Shown here in pieces: positions 1-8,189 of a stretch of 20,168 bases of DNA. This stretch comes from an uncultured Bacilli bacterium (GTDB lineage Bacteria; Bacillota_I; Bacilli_A; RFN20; CAG-826). Made by a program: the position numbers and the translations under genes. The stretch spans positions 1 to 20,168 of the forward strand of contig CAKPNG010000028.1 in assembly GCA_934168325.1 (NCBI GenBank), in the 5' to 3' direction. The notes below the pieces were generated by a model. That model was not told the DNA's origin. It made no database searches and saw only the letters and a list, made by a program, of their open reading frames with translations. The stretch's first letter is position 1; the number at the start of each line of letters is the position of its first letter.

Positions 1-2063
1 TTTTTATTTATAATAACTATTTCATAAGTGGATTTAAAAGATTATTTAAATTGTCTCCTAATATGGATACTTTAATCGCTTTAGGAAGCAGTGCGAGTTT
101 AATTTATGGCATATTTGCAATTTACATGATTGGATACGGATTAGGATATCAAAATAACGAAATTGTGATGAAATATGTGCATAATTTATATTTTGAAAGT
201 GCCGGCACTATTTTAACACTTGTTAGTTTAGGTAAATATTTAGAATCCATCTCTAAAAAAAGAACTACTAATAATATTAAAAAGATGGTTTCACTAGTAC
301 CAAAAGAAGCAACAATTTTATTAGATGGGAAAGAAAAAATAATTCCTATTGACCAAGTTAAAATTGGTGACACAATTGTTTGCAAAAAAGGTGAAAAAGT
401 TCCGGTTGATGGAATTATTATTGATGGAAGTGGATCATTTGATGAAGCAAATATTACTGGCGAATCAATGCCTGTATATAAAATAAAGGATGATAAAGTA
501 TATTGTTCCTCAATAATCACTAATGGTTACGCTTTAGTAAAAGCTGAAAAAGTTGGGAAAGATAGTTCAATAAATGTAATTATTCAATTAGTAGAAGAAG
601 CAGCTAATTCTAAAGCGCCTATTTCAAAACTTGTTGATAAAATCTCATTATTTTTTGTACCAACAATAATAGGAATTTCCTTAATTGTTTTAATATCTTA
701 TTTAATAGCAGGATATAATTTTAGCGAATCATTTAATTATTCAATTAGTGTTTTAGTAATTGCTTGTCCATGTGCTTTAGGACTTGCTACCCCGGTTGCT
801 ATAATGGTTGGCACAGGTAAAGGCGCAGAGTGTGGTCTTCTTATTAAAAATGCCGAAATATTAGAAAACGCTCACAATATCAAAACAATTGTTTTGGATA
901 AAACAGGTACAATTACAGAAGGTAAGCCACAAGTTACTAACTTTATTAATAATTTAAATGAAGATGATTTGTTAGATATTATCTATTCTTTAGAAAATAA
1001 AAGTGAGCATCCATTAGCTGAAGCAATTGTTTCTTATTGTAAAAAAGAAAATAGAAATAAACTTTATGAAATTAATGATTATATTTCTATTGAAGGGGAA
1101 GGTGTTTCTGGGAAGATAAATAATGATATATATAAAATTGGAAATTCTAAGATAGTTAAATTAAATAAAGATATAGAAAATATATTTCATAATCTATCTA
1201 ATGAGGGTAAAACTGTATTATTTATTACCAAAAATAACAAATATGTAGGATTAATTGCCTTAAAAGATGTTATTAAAGAAAACTCAATTTCAGCTATTAA
1301 AACATTAAAGAAAATGGGAATCAAAGTAATAATGCTTACTGGCGATAATAAAAATACTGCTCAAATAATTGGAAAAGAAGTTGGAATTGAACATGTAATA
1401 TCAGAAGTAAAACCAATAGAAAAGGAAGAAATCATTTCTCATCTTCCAAAAGATAAAAAACATCTTGTTGCTATGGTTGGAGATGGTGTTAATGATGCTT
1501 TAGCTTTAACAGCTAGTGATATTGGAATTGCTATTGGTGGTGGAACTGATATAGCGATAGATTCTAGTGATATTGTTTTAATTAAAAATGATTTAATGGA
1601 TGTAATTAATGCTATTAAATTATCAAAGAGAGTATATCGAACTATAATAGGTAATTTATTTTGGGCTTTCTTCTATAATTGTATCGGTATTCTATTAGCT
1701 ACAGGCTTGTTTGTTCCTTTTTTTGGAAATAATTTTAAATTAACACCAATGATTGGTTCAGCCTGCATGGCCTTTAGTTCAATATTCGTTGTTCTTAATG
1801 CTTTAACAATTAATTTCTTTAAACCATTAAATAGTAATAAAAACGATAATAATATAAGGACCTCAATAACTTTAGAAGTTAATGGTATGATGTGTGAACA
1901 TTGTGCTAAAAGAGTTGAAGATGCTCTAAAATCCATTAAGGGTGTTGAAAAAGTTAGTGTTTTATTAAATGATAAAAAAGCCATTATAGTTTCTAAAAAT
2001 GCTGATCCTTCTATAATGATTTCTGCAATTAAAAAAGCGGGATATTGTACTAAAAAAATCTAA
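1..2063 (+). CDS. copA: Copper-exporting P1B-type ATPase, 5'-truncated by the window edge, with C-terminal HMA domain
   Basis: Pumps Cu+ out across the cytoplasmic membrane at the cost of ATP. The frame is open to the left edge (codons run from position 3), so the start and the first membrane helices lie outside the window; the TTG at 51 is internal. Visible motifs are TGES (about nt 454), the CPC metal site in helix 6 (about nt 766), DKTGT phosphorylation loop (nt 897), SEHP, MLTGDN and GDGVND. Helix 7 has N-x6-YN and helix 8 M-x2-SS, the signature of Cu+-transporting type IB-1 pumps. The usual proline four residues after YN is leucine. A complete HMA metal-binding domain with GMMCEHC (nt 1884-1904) sits at the C-terminus rather than the N-terminus; whether a second one exists upstream cannot be seen. 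No copper regulator is visible nearby. Family assignment is firm; copper specificity rests on helix 7/8 residues. Confidence 0.95.
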   Translation, partial: FIYNNYFISGFKRLFKLSPNMDTLIALGSSASLIYGIFAIYMIGYGLGYQNNEIVMKYVHNLYFESAGTILTLVSLGKYLESISKKRTTNNIKKMVSLVPKEATILLDGKEKIIPIDQVKIGDTIVCKKGEKVPVDGIIIDGSGSFDEANITGESMPVYKIKDDKVYCSSIITNGYALVKAEKVGKDSSINVIIQLVEEAANSKAPISKLVDKISLFFVPTIIGISLIVLISYLIAGYNFSESFNYSISVLVIACPCALGLATPVAIMVGTGKGAECGLLIKNAEILENAHNIKTIVLDKTGTITEGKPQVTNFINNLNEDDLLDIIYSLENKSEHPLAEAIVSYCKKENRNKLYEINDYISIEGEGVSGKINNDIYKIGNSKIVKLNKDIENIFHNLSNEGKTVLFITKNNKYVGLIALKDVIKENSISAIKTLKKMGIKVIMLTGDNKNTAQIIGKEVGIEHVISEVKPIEKEEIISHLPKDKKHLVAMVGDGVNDALALTASDIGIAIGGGTDIAIDSSDIVLIKNDLMDVINAIKLSKRVYRTIIGNLFWAFFYNCIGILLATGLFVPFFGNNFKLTPMIGSACMAFSSIFVVLNALTINFFKPLNSNKNDNNIRTSITLEVNGMMCEHCAKRVEDALKSIKGVEKVSVLLNDKKAIIVSKNADPSIMISAIKKAGYCTKKI

Positions 2064-2144
2064 AACTCTGCTAAAACCCAATATTTTTTTTAAAATTAGC
2101 ATCACGTAAATAATCATTGAAAATAAAAAAAGATTTAATTTAGC

Positions 2145-2160
2145 AGAGAAGATTTCTCTT
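2145..2160 (+). terminator. Weak candidate hairpin downstream of copA
   Basis: A 6-bp stem (AGAGAA/TTCTCT) with a 3-nt loop is followed by an interrupted T-rich stretch (TTATTATAATT). The stem is AT-rich and the T-tract is broken, so this is only a candidate terminator for copA. No better hairpin is visible in the gap. Confidence 0.25.
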
Positions 2161-2288
2161 ATTATAATTAAATTTATTATTTTCATGTTTATATCTAACA
2201 CCTTAAATTTAAAGAAGTAAATTATTTATAATAATTTAAATAATAAATATTTCATAAGCGATTACGTTTTATTTTCAAAAATTTCTAG

Positions 2289-2302
2289 TATAATAAACAA
2301 GT
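2289..2302 (+). promoter_or_regulatory. uvrA promoter -10 box placed directly before the ATG
   Basis: A perfect TATAAT (2289-2294) ends 8 nt before the uvrA ATG at 2303. With normal initiation about 7 nt downstream of the -10 box, transcription would start at 2301-2303, giving a leaderless or 1-2-nt-leader mRNA. No AGGAG-like site precedes the ATG. The -35 region is weak. A second TATAAT at 2163-2168 could give a longer transcript. Confidence 0.55.
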
Positions 2303-5149
2303 ATGAATAAGAACGTTATTAAAGTAATTGGTGCTAAAGAGAACAATTTAAAAAATATATCAGTAGAGATTCCGAAAGAGAAGTTGGTCGTATTTACGGG
2401 GGTTAGTGGTAGTGGTAAATCTACTTTAGCTTTTGATACAATTTTTGCTGAAGGACAAAGAAGATATGTTGAATCATTATCAAGCTATGCTCGACAATTT
2501 TTAGGAAGTTTTGAAAAACCTGATGTTGAAAGTATTGAAGGACTATCTCCTGCAATATCTATTGACCAAAAATCAACAAGTCATAATCCAAGATCTACTG
2601 TTGGTACAGTCACTGAAATATATGATTATTTAAGATTATTATTTGCTAGAATTGGTGTCCCATATTGTCCAACTCACAATATTCCAATTGTCGCTTTTTC
2701 TTTACAAAAAATAACAGATATTATTATGAGCTTACCAATAGGAAGCAAAATACAAATATTATCTCCTATTGTTAGAAATGAAAAAGGAACTCATAAAGAT
2801 ACTTTAACGAAAATAAGAGAAAACGGATTTAGTCGTGTAAGAGTTGATGGTGAAGTATGCTTTATAGAAGAAGTTAAAGATTTAGAGAAGAATAAAAGAC
2901 ATAATATCGATATTATTGTTGATCGTATCGTAATAAAAGATGATGTTAGACCTAGAGTTTTTGAAGCTTGCGAAATTGCTAGTAATTGGGCTAATGGTTT
3001 TGTATTATTGCTAAACGGAAATGAAGAAAAATTATTTAGTGAACATAATGCATGTCCAGAATGTGGTTTTACTGTGCCTAAATTAGAACCTAGATTATTT
3101 TCTTTTAATTCGCCACTTGGGTGCTGTCCATCATGTAATGGATTAGGAATTAAACAAGAAGTAGATATTGATTTACTTGTTCCAAATAAGGAACTCAGTA
3201 TTAATGATGGTGCAATTATTTTTTATAAAAACACCGTTAATAGTTCAAATATTGATTGGCAAAATTTTGATCAATTATTGAAATATTATAAAATTCCTAA
3301 AGATGTTCCATTTAAAAAATTATCGAAACAAGATATAAAATACATCATGTACGGTAGTGATGAACCAATTTCTTATTCGATTACTACTGTTTCAGGCAAC
3401 ATAATGAAGAAAACTGGCTTTATAGAGGGACTTAAAAATAAAATTGAAAGACTTTATAAAGAAACCACAAGTGAATTTAATCGTGAATATTATGGAAAAT
3501 TCTTACGTGATAATGTTTGTACAACATGTAATGGCGCTCGATTATCAAAAGAACCTTTAAGTGTAAAAGTTGCTGGCTTGAATATTTATGAAGTATCTTG
3601 TTTATCTTTAGATAATTTATATAAATGGATATGTGAATTAGATAAACATTTAACTCCTTCACAAAAAACTATTGCTGAACTTGTTGTTAATGAACTTAAA
3701 AATAGAGTTGGCTTTTTAATTAATGTCGGATTAGAATATTTAACTTTATCAAGAATGTCTATGACTTTATCTGGTGGAGAAAGTCAAAGAATTAGACTTG
3801 CAACACAAATAGGGTCTAAATTATCTGGTGTTTTATATGTTTTAGATGAGCCTTCGATTGGATTACATCAAAGAGATAGTGAAAAATTAATTAATTCTTT
3901 AAAAGAAATGAGAGATTTAGGAAATACACTGATTGTAGTTGAACATGATGAAGAAATGATTAGAAGTGCTGATTTTATCGTTGATGTCGGACCTGGTGCT
4001 GGAATTCATGGTGGAGAAATTATTGCTACTGGTAGTATAAAAGATGTTGAAGATTGTAAAAATAGTATTACAGGTGACTATTTAAGTGGTAGAAAATTTA
4101 TTCCTATTCCAGTAAAAAGAAATAAAGGTAATGGTAAATTTCTTACAATTAAAGGTTGCACCGTTAATAATTTAAAAAATATTGATGTTAAATTTCCACT
4201 TGGATCATTTATTTGTGTAACTGGAGTAAGTGGCAGTGGAAAATCAAGTTTAGTAAATGAAACACTTTATTTAGCAATTTTAAAAGAATTAGAACAAGCC
4301 GAAGTTATTCCAGGACCTTATAGTAGTTTATTAGGATTAGAAAATATTGATAAAGTAATAAATATTTCTCAAGAACCTATAGGGAGAACTCCAAGAAGCA
4401 ATCCAGCAACATATGTTAAAGCATTTGATGACATTAGGGATATTTTTGCAAATACTATAGAGGCAAAAGCAAGAGGTTTTGATAAAGGAAGATTCAGTTT
4501 TAATATGCCTGGTGGACGTTGTGAACATTGTCAAGGTGCAGGTGTTACTAGAATTCCAATGAATTTTTTACCTGATGTCTATGTTAAATGTGATGAATGT
4601 GATGGTAAAAGATATAATAGCCAAACCTTATTATGTACTTATAAAGGAAAAAATATATATGATGTATTAGAAATGACAATAGAAGATGCATATAATTTCT
4701 TTAAAAATCATATATCGCTTGCTAGAAAACTTAAGACTTTAGTTGATGTAGGCTTAGGCTATATGAAACTTGGCCAACCTGCTACAACTTTATCCGGTGG
4801 AGAAGCTCAAAGAGTTAAATTAGCTTATTATTTGCAAAAAAGGCCAACTGGAAAAACTTTATATATTTTAGACGAACCTACAACTGGATTACATGTTGAT
4901 GATGTTAATAGATTATTAAAAGTATTAAAATCTATAGTAGATAATGGTGATACCTTATTAATTATTGAACATAATTTAGATGTAATTAAAGTTGCCGACT
5001 ATATAATAGATATAGGACCTGAAGGTGGAGATAAAGGTGGTAATGTAATTGCTACTGGTACTCCTGAAGAAGTAGCTAATAATCCAAATAGTTATACTGG
5101 TAAATATTTAAAGAAAGTTTTATTAGAAAATAAAAAAGGAGAAGAATAG
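2303..5149 (+). CDS. uvrA: UvrA, excinuclease ABC subunit A
   Basis: DNA-damage-recognition ATPase of nucleotide excision repair; it dimerises, scans DNA, and loads UvrB at lesions. The 948-residue length is normal. Both ABC modules are intact: Walker A GVSGSGKST at residues 33-41 and GVSGSGKSS near 640, signature LSGGESQR near 490 and LSGGEAQR near 830, and Walker B LDEPSIGLH and LDEPTTGLH. The zinc modules are present: CPECG...CPSCNG in the first half, CTTCNG, and CEHCQG...CDECDG in the second. The chosen ATG is the natural start of the family (NVIKVIGAKENNLKNI). It heads a six-gene operon; lgt begins at the base after its stop codon. uvrB, which often precedes uvrA in Firmicutes, is not here; copA is. 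Predicted to be translated from a leaderless transcript. Confidence 0.98.
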   Translation: MNKNVIKVIGAKENNLKNISVEIPKEKLVVFTGVSGSGKSTLAFDTIFAEGQRRYVESLSSYARQFLGSFEKPDVESIEGLSPAISIDQKSTSHNPRSTVGTVTEIYDYLRLLFARIGVPYCPTHNIPIVAFSLQKITDIIMSLPIGSKIQILSPIVRNEKGTHKDTLTKIRENGFSRVRVDGEVCFIEEVKDLEKNKRHNIDIIVDRIVIKDDVRPRVFEACEIASNWANGFVLLLNGNEEKLFSEHNACPECGFTVPKLEPRLFSFNSPLGCCPSCNGLGIKQEVDIDLLVPNKELSINDGAIIFYKNTVNSSNIDWQNFDQLLKYYKIPKDVPFKKLSKQDIKYIMYGSDEPISYSITTVSGNIMKKTGFIEGLKNKIERLYKETTSEFNREYYGKFLRDNVCTTCNGARLSKEPLSVKVAGLNIYEVSCLSLDNLYKWICELDKHLTPSQKTIAELVVNELKNRVGFLINVGLEYLTLSRMSMTLSGGESQRIRLATQIGSKLSGVLYVLDEPSIGLHQRDSEKLINSLKEMRDLGNTLIVVEHDEEMIRSADFIVDVGPGAGIHGGEIIATGSIKDVEDCKNSITGDYLSGRKFIPIPVKRNKGNGKFLTIKGCTVNNLKNIDVKFPLGSFICVTGVSGSGKSSLVNETLYLAILKELEQAEVIPGPYSSLLGLENIDKVINISQEPIGRTPRSNPATYVKAFDDIRDIFANTIEAKARGFDKGRFSFNMPGGRCEHCQGAGVTRIPMNFLPDVYVKCDECDGKRYNSQTLLCTYKGKNIYDVLEMTIEDAYNFFKNHISLARKLKTLVDVGLGYMKLGQPATTLSGGEAQRVKLAYYLQKRPTGKTLYILDEPTTGLHVDDVNRLLKVLKSIVDNGDTLLIIEHNLDVIKVADYIIDIGPEGGDKGGNVIATGTPEEVANNPNSYTGKYLKKVLLENKKGEE

Positions 5150-6616
5150 ATGCACGTTTATATTTATTACATTGGATTAATATTAATTCCTATCTCGTTA
5201 GTTTTTTCTTATTTATTCATTCATAAAACATATAACGAAATAATTAATGGAGATCTGCAAGGTATTTTGAAAAAAACGAAGGTTTTTGCTCTTCTAGGAA
5301 TGGGATTATTTGCCCTTAGTTTTATTTTATTAGATTGGGCTTTCTTTATTGATAAGGCAACAATTAATAATATTAAAGAGCAGGGCATAACCTTAAATCC
5401 AGGATTAGTATTTCTCTCATTTTTCTTTGGAACTTTGTTTATAGTTGCATTGCATTCTTTTGTATATAGTTTTTTCTTATATTGGTATTTTAAAAATACT
5501 GATCCAAAAAAGAGAAAGAAATTATTATGGATATATAGTATTTCTATTGTAGTTGCTGTCATTTCATTTGTTTTATTTACCGAAGGTAATGCTCAATATT
5601 GGATATACCCATTAGCAAATATTATTCATATTGGCGAAGGTGGAATTATTTTAACTAGAACAAAAAGTGATGTCTTTGCTGCTAAAGGTTTAAATATAGC
5701 TTTATATGCACTTTGTATTTTAAGTGGAGCTATTTTAGTTCTATTTATTTGTGATCATTATGCATATAAATATTATGGTAAACACGGTTTGCTTTACACT
5801 TGTTTTTTAATTGCTTTTCCAAGCGGCATTATCGGAGCTAGATTATGGTATGTTTGTATAGACATGTTAGATAATGGTGCTGGAAGTCAGTTTATTCAAA
5901 AGCCTCAAACTATATTTGAAATTTGGAATGGAGGCTTAGCTGTTATGGGTGGTGCTATATTAGGAATAATTGCAGGTGTTAGTGTAGTGTTAGTTTATAA
6001 ATATGCTTTAAAACATAAAGATTACACAAAAATTAATTTATTATTTTTAGTAGATTTTATTATTCCAACGATTTTAATTGCTCAAGCAGTTGGTAGATGG
6101 GGGAATTTCTTTAATAACGAAGTTAATGGTGAATTAGTCAATATAAATTATTTTGCTTGGTTACCTACATTTATTAGAAGACAAATGCAATTTGCTGATC
6201 ATGCCTTATGGGGTAGTAGTTTTGTAGATCCGAATAAAATGTATTTACCATTATTTTTTATTGAGTCATGTACGAATTTAATTGGATATTATGTTATCTA
6301 TTTTGGATTTGGTAGAGGAAACTTTAGTAAATTATTTATTAAATTAATTAATAAAATTAAGCCTAATGCAATAAAAGCTGAAAAATATCATCCAAACGGA
6401 GCTTGTGTTGGCGGTTATTTAATTTGGTATGGTATAACAAGATTAGTATTAGAACCTCTTAGAACAAGTAGTGATTTTTATCAAAGTAGTATTTATAGTT
6501 CTTATGGTTTAATAATTGGCGGGGTAGTTGTTATAATTCTTGCTATTTTGTGGGATATCTTTGTTACAAGACGTAATGTAAAAAATATAATATTAAAGCC
6601 TGAAGATTTAGAATAG
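5150..6616 (+). CDS. lgt: Lgt, prolipoprotein diacylglyceryl transferase, with an extra N-terminal membrane domain
   Basis: Transfers diacylglycerol from phosphatidylglycerol to the lipobox cysteine of prolipoproteins, in the cytoplasmic membrane. The Lgt core occupies roughly residues 155-475: GARLWYV, the WNGGLAVMGGAILG segment, the signature GRWGNFFNNE near 315-324, FFIES, and YLIWYGITRLVLEPLRT near the end. At 488 residues it is far longer than a usual Lgt of about 260-300. The surplus is an N-terminal block of about 150 residues with roughly three to four hydrophobic helices (near 5-25, 45-68, 85-115 and 125-145) and charged loops, which I do not recognise. An AAGGAG site at 5136-5141, 8 nt before the ATG and inside the end of uvrA, fixes the start at the extension, so the extension is translated. 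The operon neighbour order lgt then HAD phosphatase matches Bacilli. The enzyme would process lipoproteins such as the one encoded at 9361-11046. Confidence 0.93.
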   Translation: MHVYIYYIGLILIPISLVFSYLFIHKTYNEIINGDLQGILKKTKVFALLGMGLFALSFILLDWAFFIDKATINNIKEQGITLNPGLVFLSFFFGTLFIVALHSFVYSFFLYWYFKNTDPKKRKKLLWIYSISIVVAVISFVLFTEGNAQYWIYPLANIIHIGEGGIILTRTKSDVFAAKGLNIALYALCILSGAILVLFICDHYAYKYYGKHGLLYTCFLIAFPSGIIGARLWYVCIDMLDNGAGSQFIQKPQTIFEIWNGGLAVMGGAILGIIAGVSVVLVYKYALKHKDYTKINLLFLVDFIIPTILIAQAVGRWGNFFNNEVNGELVNINYFAWLPTFIRRQMQFADHALWGSSFVDPNKMYLPLFFIESCTNLIGYYVIYFGFGRGNFSKLFIKLINKIKPNAIKAEKYHPNGACVGGYLIWYGITRLVLEPLRTSSDFYQSSIYSSYGLIIGGVVVIILAILWDIFVTRRNVKNIILKPEDLE

Positions 6617-6625
6617 GAGTTTAAG

Positions 6626-7273
6626 ATGTTAAAAGTATTAATTTTCGATATGGATGGTACAATTGTTAATACTGATGATGTATTAAGACATACATGGTAC
6701 GAAGTTTTTGAGCATTTTTATGGAGATCCTCACTATGTTAGTGATGATACTATAAGGGCTTTTAGTGGACCAAGTTTAAAAGATACTATAAATAAATATT
6801 TTTCTAAATTTAATTACGATGAGGTTAGATCTTTTTATTATAGTGTTACAGGTCCATATTATGATAAATATGCATGTTTATTCAAAGATGAAACAGAAGT
6901 ACTTCAAAAATTATATGATGATGGGTATACATTAGCTATTTTCACTAATAAAAATAGAGATAGAACTTTTTATTGCTTAGATCGTCTTGGTCTTAGAAAA
7001 TTTTTCTCTTATATAGTTACAAGTGACGATATTAAAAACACTAAGCCACATAGAGAAGGTATTGATAAAATATTAGAATATTATAAAATACATAATAACG
7101 AAGCAATTTTAATTGGCGACACAATTTATGATTATTTTGCTAGTTTAAATGGTGAAATAAAATGTATGCTTTTAAAAGTTGCAAAAAGAGAATTTCCAAA
7201 TGATATTTATCCTGTAAATATATTTGAAAGTTATTTTGATTTATATAGGGGAATAAAAGAGTATGTTGATTAA
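6626..7273 (+). CDS. HAD-superfamily phosphatase, PpaX/phosphoglycolate-phosphatase-like
   Basis: A cytosolic HAD hydrolase of 215 residues with an alpha-helical cap. The four motifs are present: DMDGT at 8-12 (nucleophile D8, acid D10), T107-N108, K140-P141, and GDTIYD at 164-169. The cap lies between motif I and motif II. In Bacilli the gene after lgt is commonly ppaX, a pyrophosphatase that removes the PPi made by HPr kinase/phosphorylase; position supports that identity. Sequence alone cannot separate pyrophosphate from phosphoglycolate or another phosphomonoester. hprK itself, normally next to lgt, is absent here, which weakens the PpaX reading. The start is set by AGGAG at 6615-6619, overlapping the lgt stop codon. 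The gene overlaps the next one by 11 bp, which suggests translational coupling. Confidence 0.85.
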   Translation: MLKVLIFDMDGTIVNTDDVLRHTWYEVFEHFYGDPHYVSDDTIRAFSGPSLKDTINKYFSKFNYDEVRSFYYSVTGPYYDKYACLFKDETEVLQKLYDDGYTLAIFTNKNRDRTFYCLDRLGLRKFFSYIVTSDDIKNTKPHREGIDKILEYYKIHNNEAILIGDTIYDYFASLNGEIKCMLLKVAKREFPNDIYPVNIFESYFDLYRGIKEYVD

Positions 7274-8189
7274 AAAGGATGTTGCGATTATTGGTGCTGG
7301 TGTTGGTGGAATGAGTGCTGCTATTTATTTAGCACGTACTAGATATACTTTTGAAATTTTTGAAAAAAGTGCCATTGGCGGAAAATTAAATATCATCAAT
7401 AAAATTGAAAATTATCCAGGTGTTAAAGATGTATCTGGATTTGATTTAGCAATGGACTTTATTAATCAATTGAAATCTTTAAACGTTAGTATTAATAATA
7501 CTGAAATTTTAAAAATTGAAAAAAAAGACCACTTCTACAAGCTTTTTTCTAAAAAAGACACGTATTTAGTTAAATGTGTTGTTATTGCAACTGGTATGAG
7601 TGTTCATAAATTAGGCCTTCCTAATGAAGATAAATTTATTGGTAAAGGTATTAGTTATTGTGCAACTTGTGATGGTTATTTTGCAAAAAATAAAACAGTT
7701 TTATTATACGGTGATGAAGATAGAGCTTATATAGAAGGTTTATTTTTAGCTGGTATTGTTGGTAAATTATATTTTGTTCATGATAAGAAAATAGAAAAAA
7801 CTGATAATTATGAAAAACTAATTAAATATAAAAATGTTATTGAAATTCCTAATTATAAGATTTGCTCATATAATGGTAACGAAAATTTAGAAAGCGTAAC
7901 TATTAAACAAAGTAACAAAGAAAAAACATTTGATGTTGCTATGGTTTTTCCTTTAGGTAAAGAAACCCCAATGAATTATTTATATAGTGAATTAAATTTA
8001 AAAATTGAAAAGAATTTTATCGTTACTGATGATGAATGTAAAACAAATGTTGATGGAATTTATGCTGTTGGAGATATTCGTAAGAAAAAATTGAAACAAG
8101 TCGTTACTGCTGCTAGCGATGGTGCAATTGCTGCAACTGCGATTGTAAAATACTTGATTAATTTTAAAGATAACGATGAAAGTAAGTAG
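7263..8189 (+). CDS. trxB: Thioredoxin-reductase-like flavoprotein lacking NADPH-binding motifs
   Basis: A low-molecular-weight thioredoxin reductase homologue (308 residues). The FAD-binding Rossmann motif GAGVGG (11-16), KIENYPG (47-53), the redox-active pair CATC (133-136) followed by DG, and the C-terminal GIYAVGDIR FAD contact are all present. The pyridine-nucleotide domain is atypical: where NADPH enzymes have GGGNSA, this protein has YGDEDRA (149-155), and where they have HRRxxxR it has HDKKIEK (173-179). These losses are characteristic of ferredoxin-dependent flavin thioredoxin reductases (FFTR) and of some related NADPH-independent enzymes. I therefore infer an electron donor other than NADPH, perhaps ferredoxin or flavodoxin. 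No thioredoxin or ferredoxin gene is in the window, although a flavodoxin-like gene lies at 16245. The start overlaps the HAD gene by 11 bp. The family is firm; the donor is inference. Confidence 0.9.
   Translation: MLIKKDVAIIGAGVGGMSAAIYLARTRYTFEIFEKSAIGGKLNIINKIENYPGVKDVSGFDLAMDFINQLKSLNVSINNTEILKIEKKDHFYKLFSKKDTYLVKCVVIATGMSVHKLGLPNEDKFIGKGISYCATCDGYFAKNKTVLLYGDEDRAYIEGLFLAGIVGKLYFVHDKKIEKTDNYEKLIKYKNVIEIPNYKICSYNGNENLESVTIKQSNKEKTFDVAMVFPLGKETPMNYLYSELNLKIEKNFIVTDDECKTNVDGIYAVGDIRKKKLKQVVTAASDGAIAATAIVKYLINFKDNDESK

Larger units (their letters stand above)
2064..2302. other. Intergenic region between copA and uvrA
   Basis: This 239-bp gap holds no convincing gene. It carries a 10-bp inverted repeat (CTCTGCTAAA at 2066-2075 and TTTAGCAGAG at 2139-2148), a short hairpin (AGAGAA-GAT-TTCTCT, 2145-2159) whose left arm overlaps the second repeat copy, a TATAAT at 2163-2168, and the uvrA promoter at its right end. 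The overlap means the two stems cannot form together. That could be an end-of-transcript structure for copA or an attenuator-like switch, but in such AT-rich DNA chance is not excluded. Confidence 0.5.

Noticed and set aside
149..520. Minus-strand open frame inside copA
   Set aside because: It lies antisense to a strongly conserved ATPase domain and encodes no recognisable protein.
1965..2201. Minus-strand open frame across the copA end and intergenic gap
   Set aside because: Low-complexity hydrophobic translation with no family match; half of it is antisense to the HMA domain.
5221..5562. Minus-strand open frame inside lgt
   Set aside because: Antisense shadow of the Lgt N-terminal extension, whose own frame has a strong ribosome site.
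5935..5976. Loss of the E. coli Lgt active-site histidine (Met at that position)
   Set aside because: Many Gram-positive Lgt proteins lack this histidine, commonly having Tyr, so it is not evidence of inactivity.
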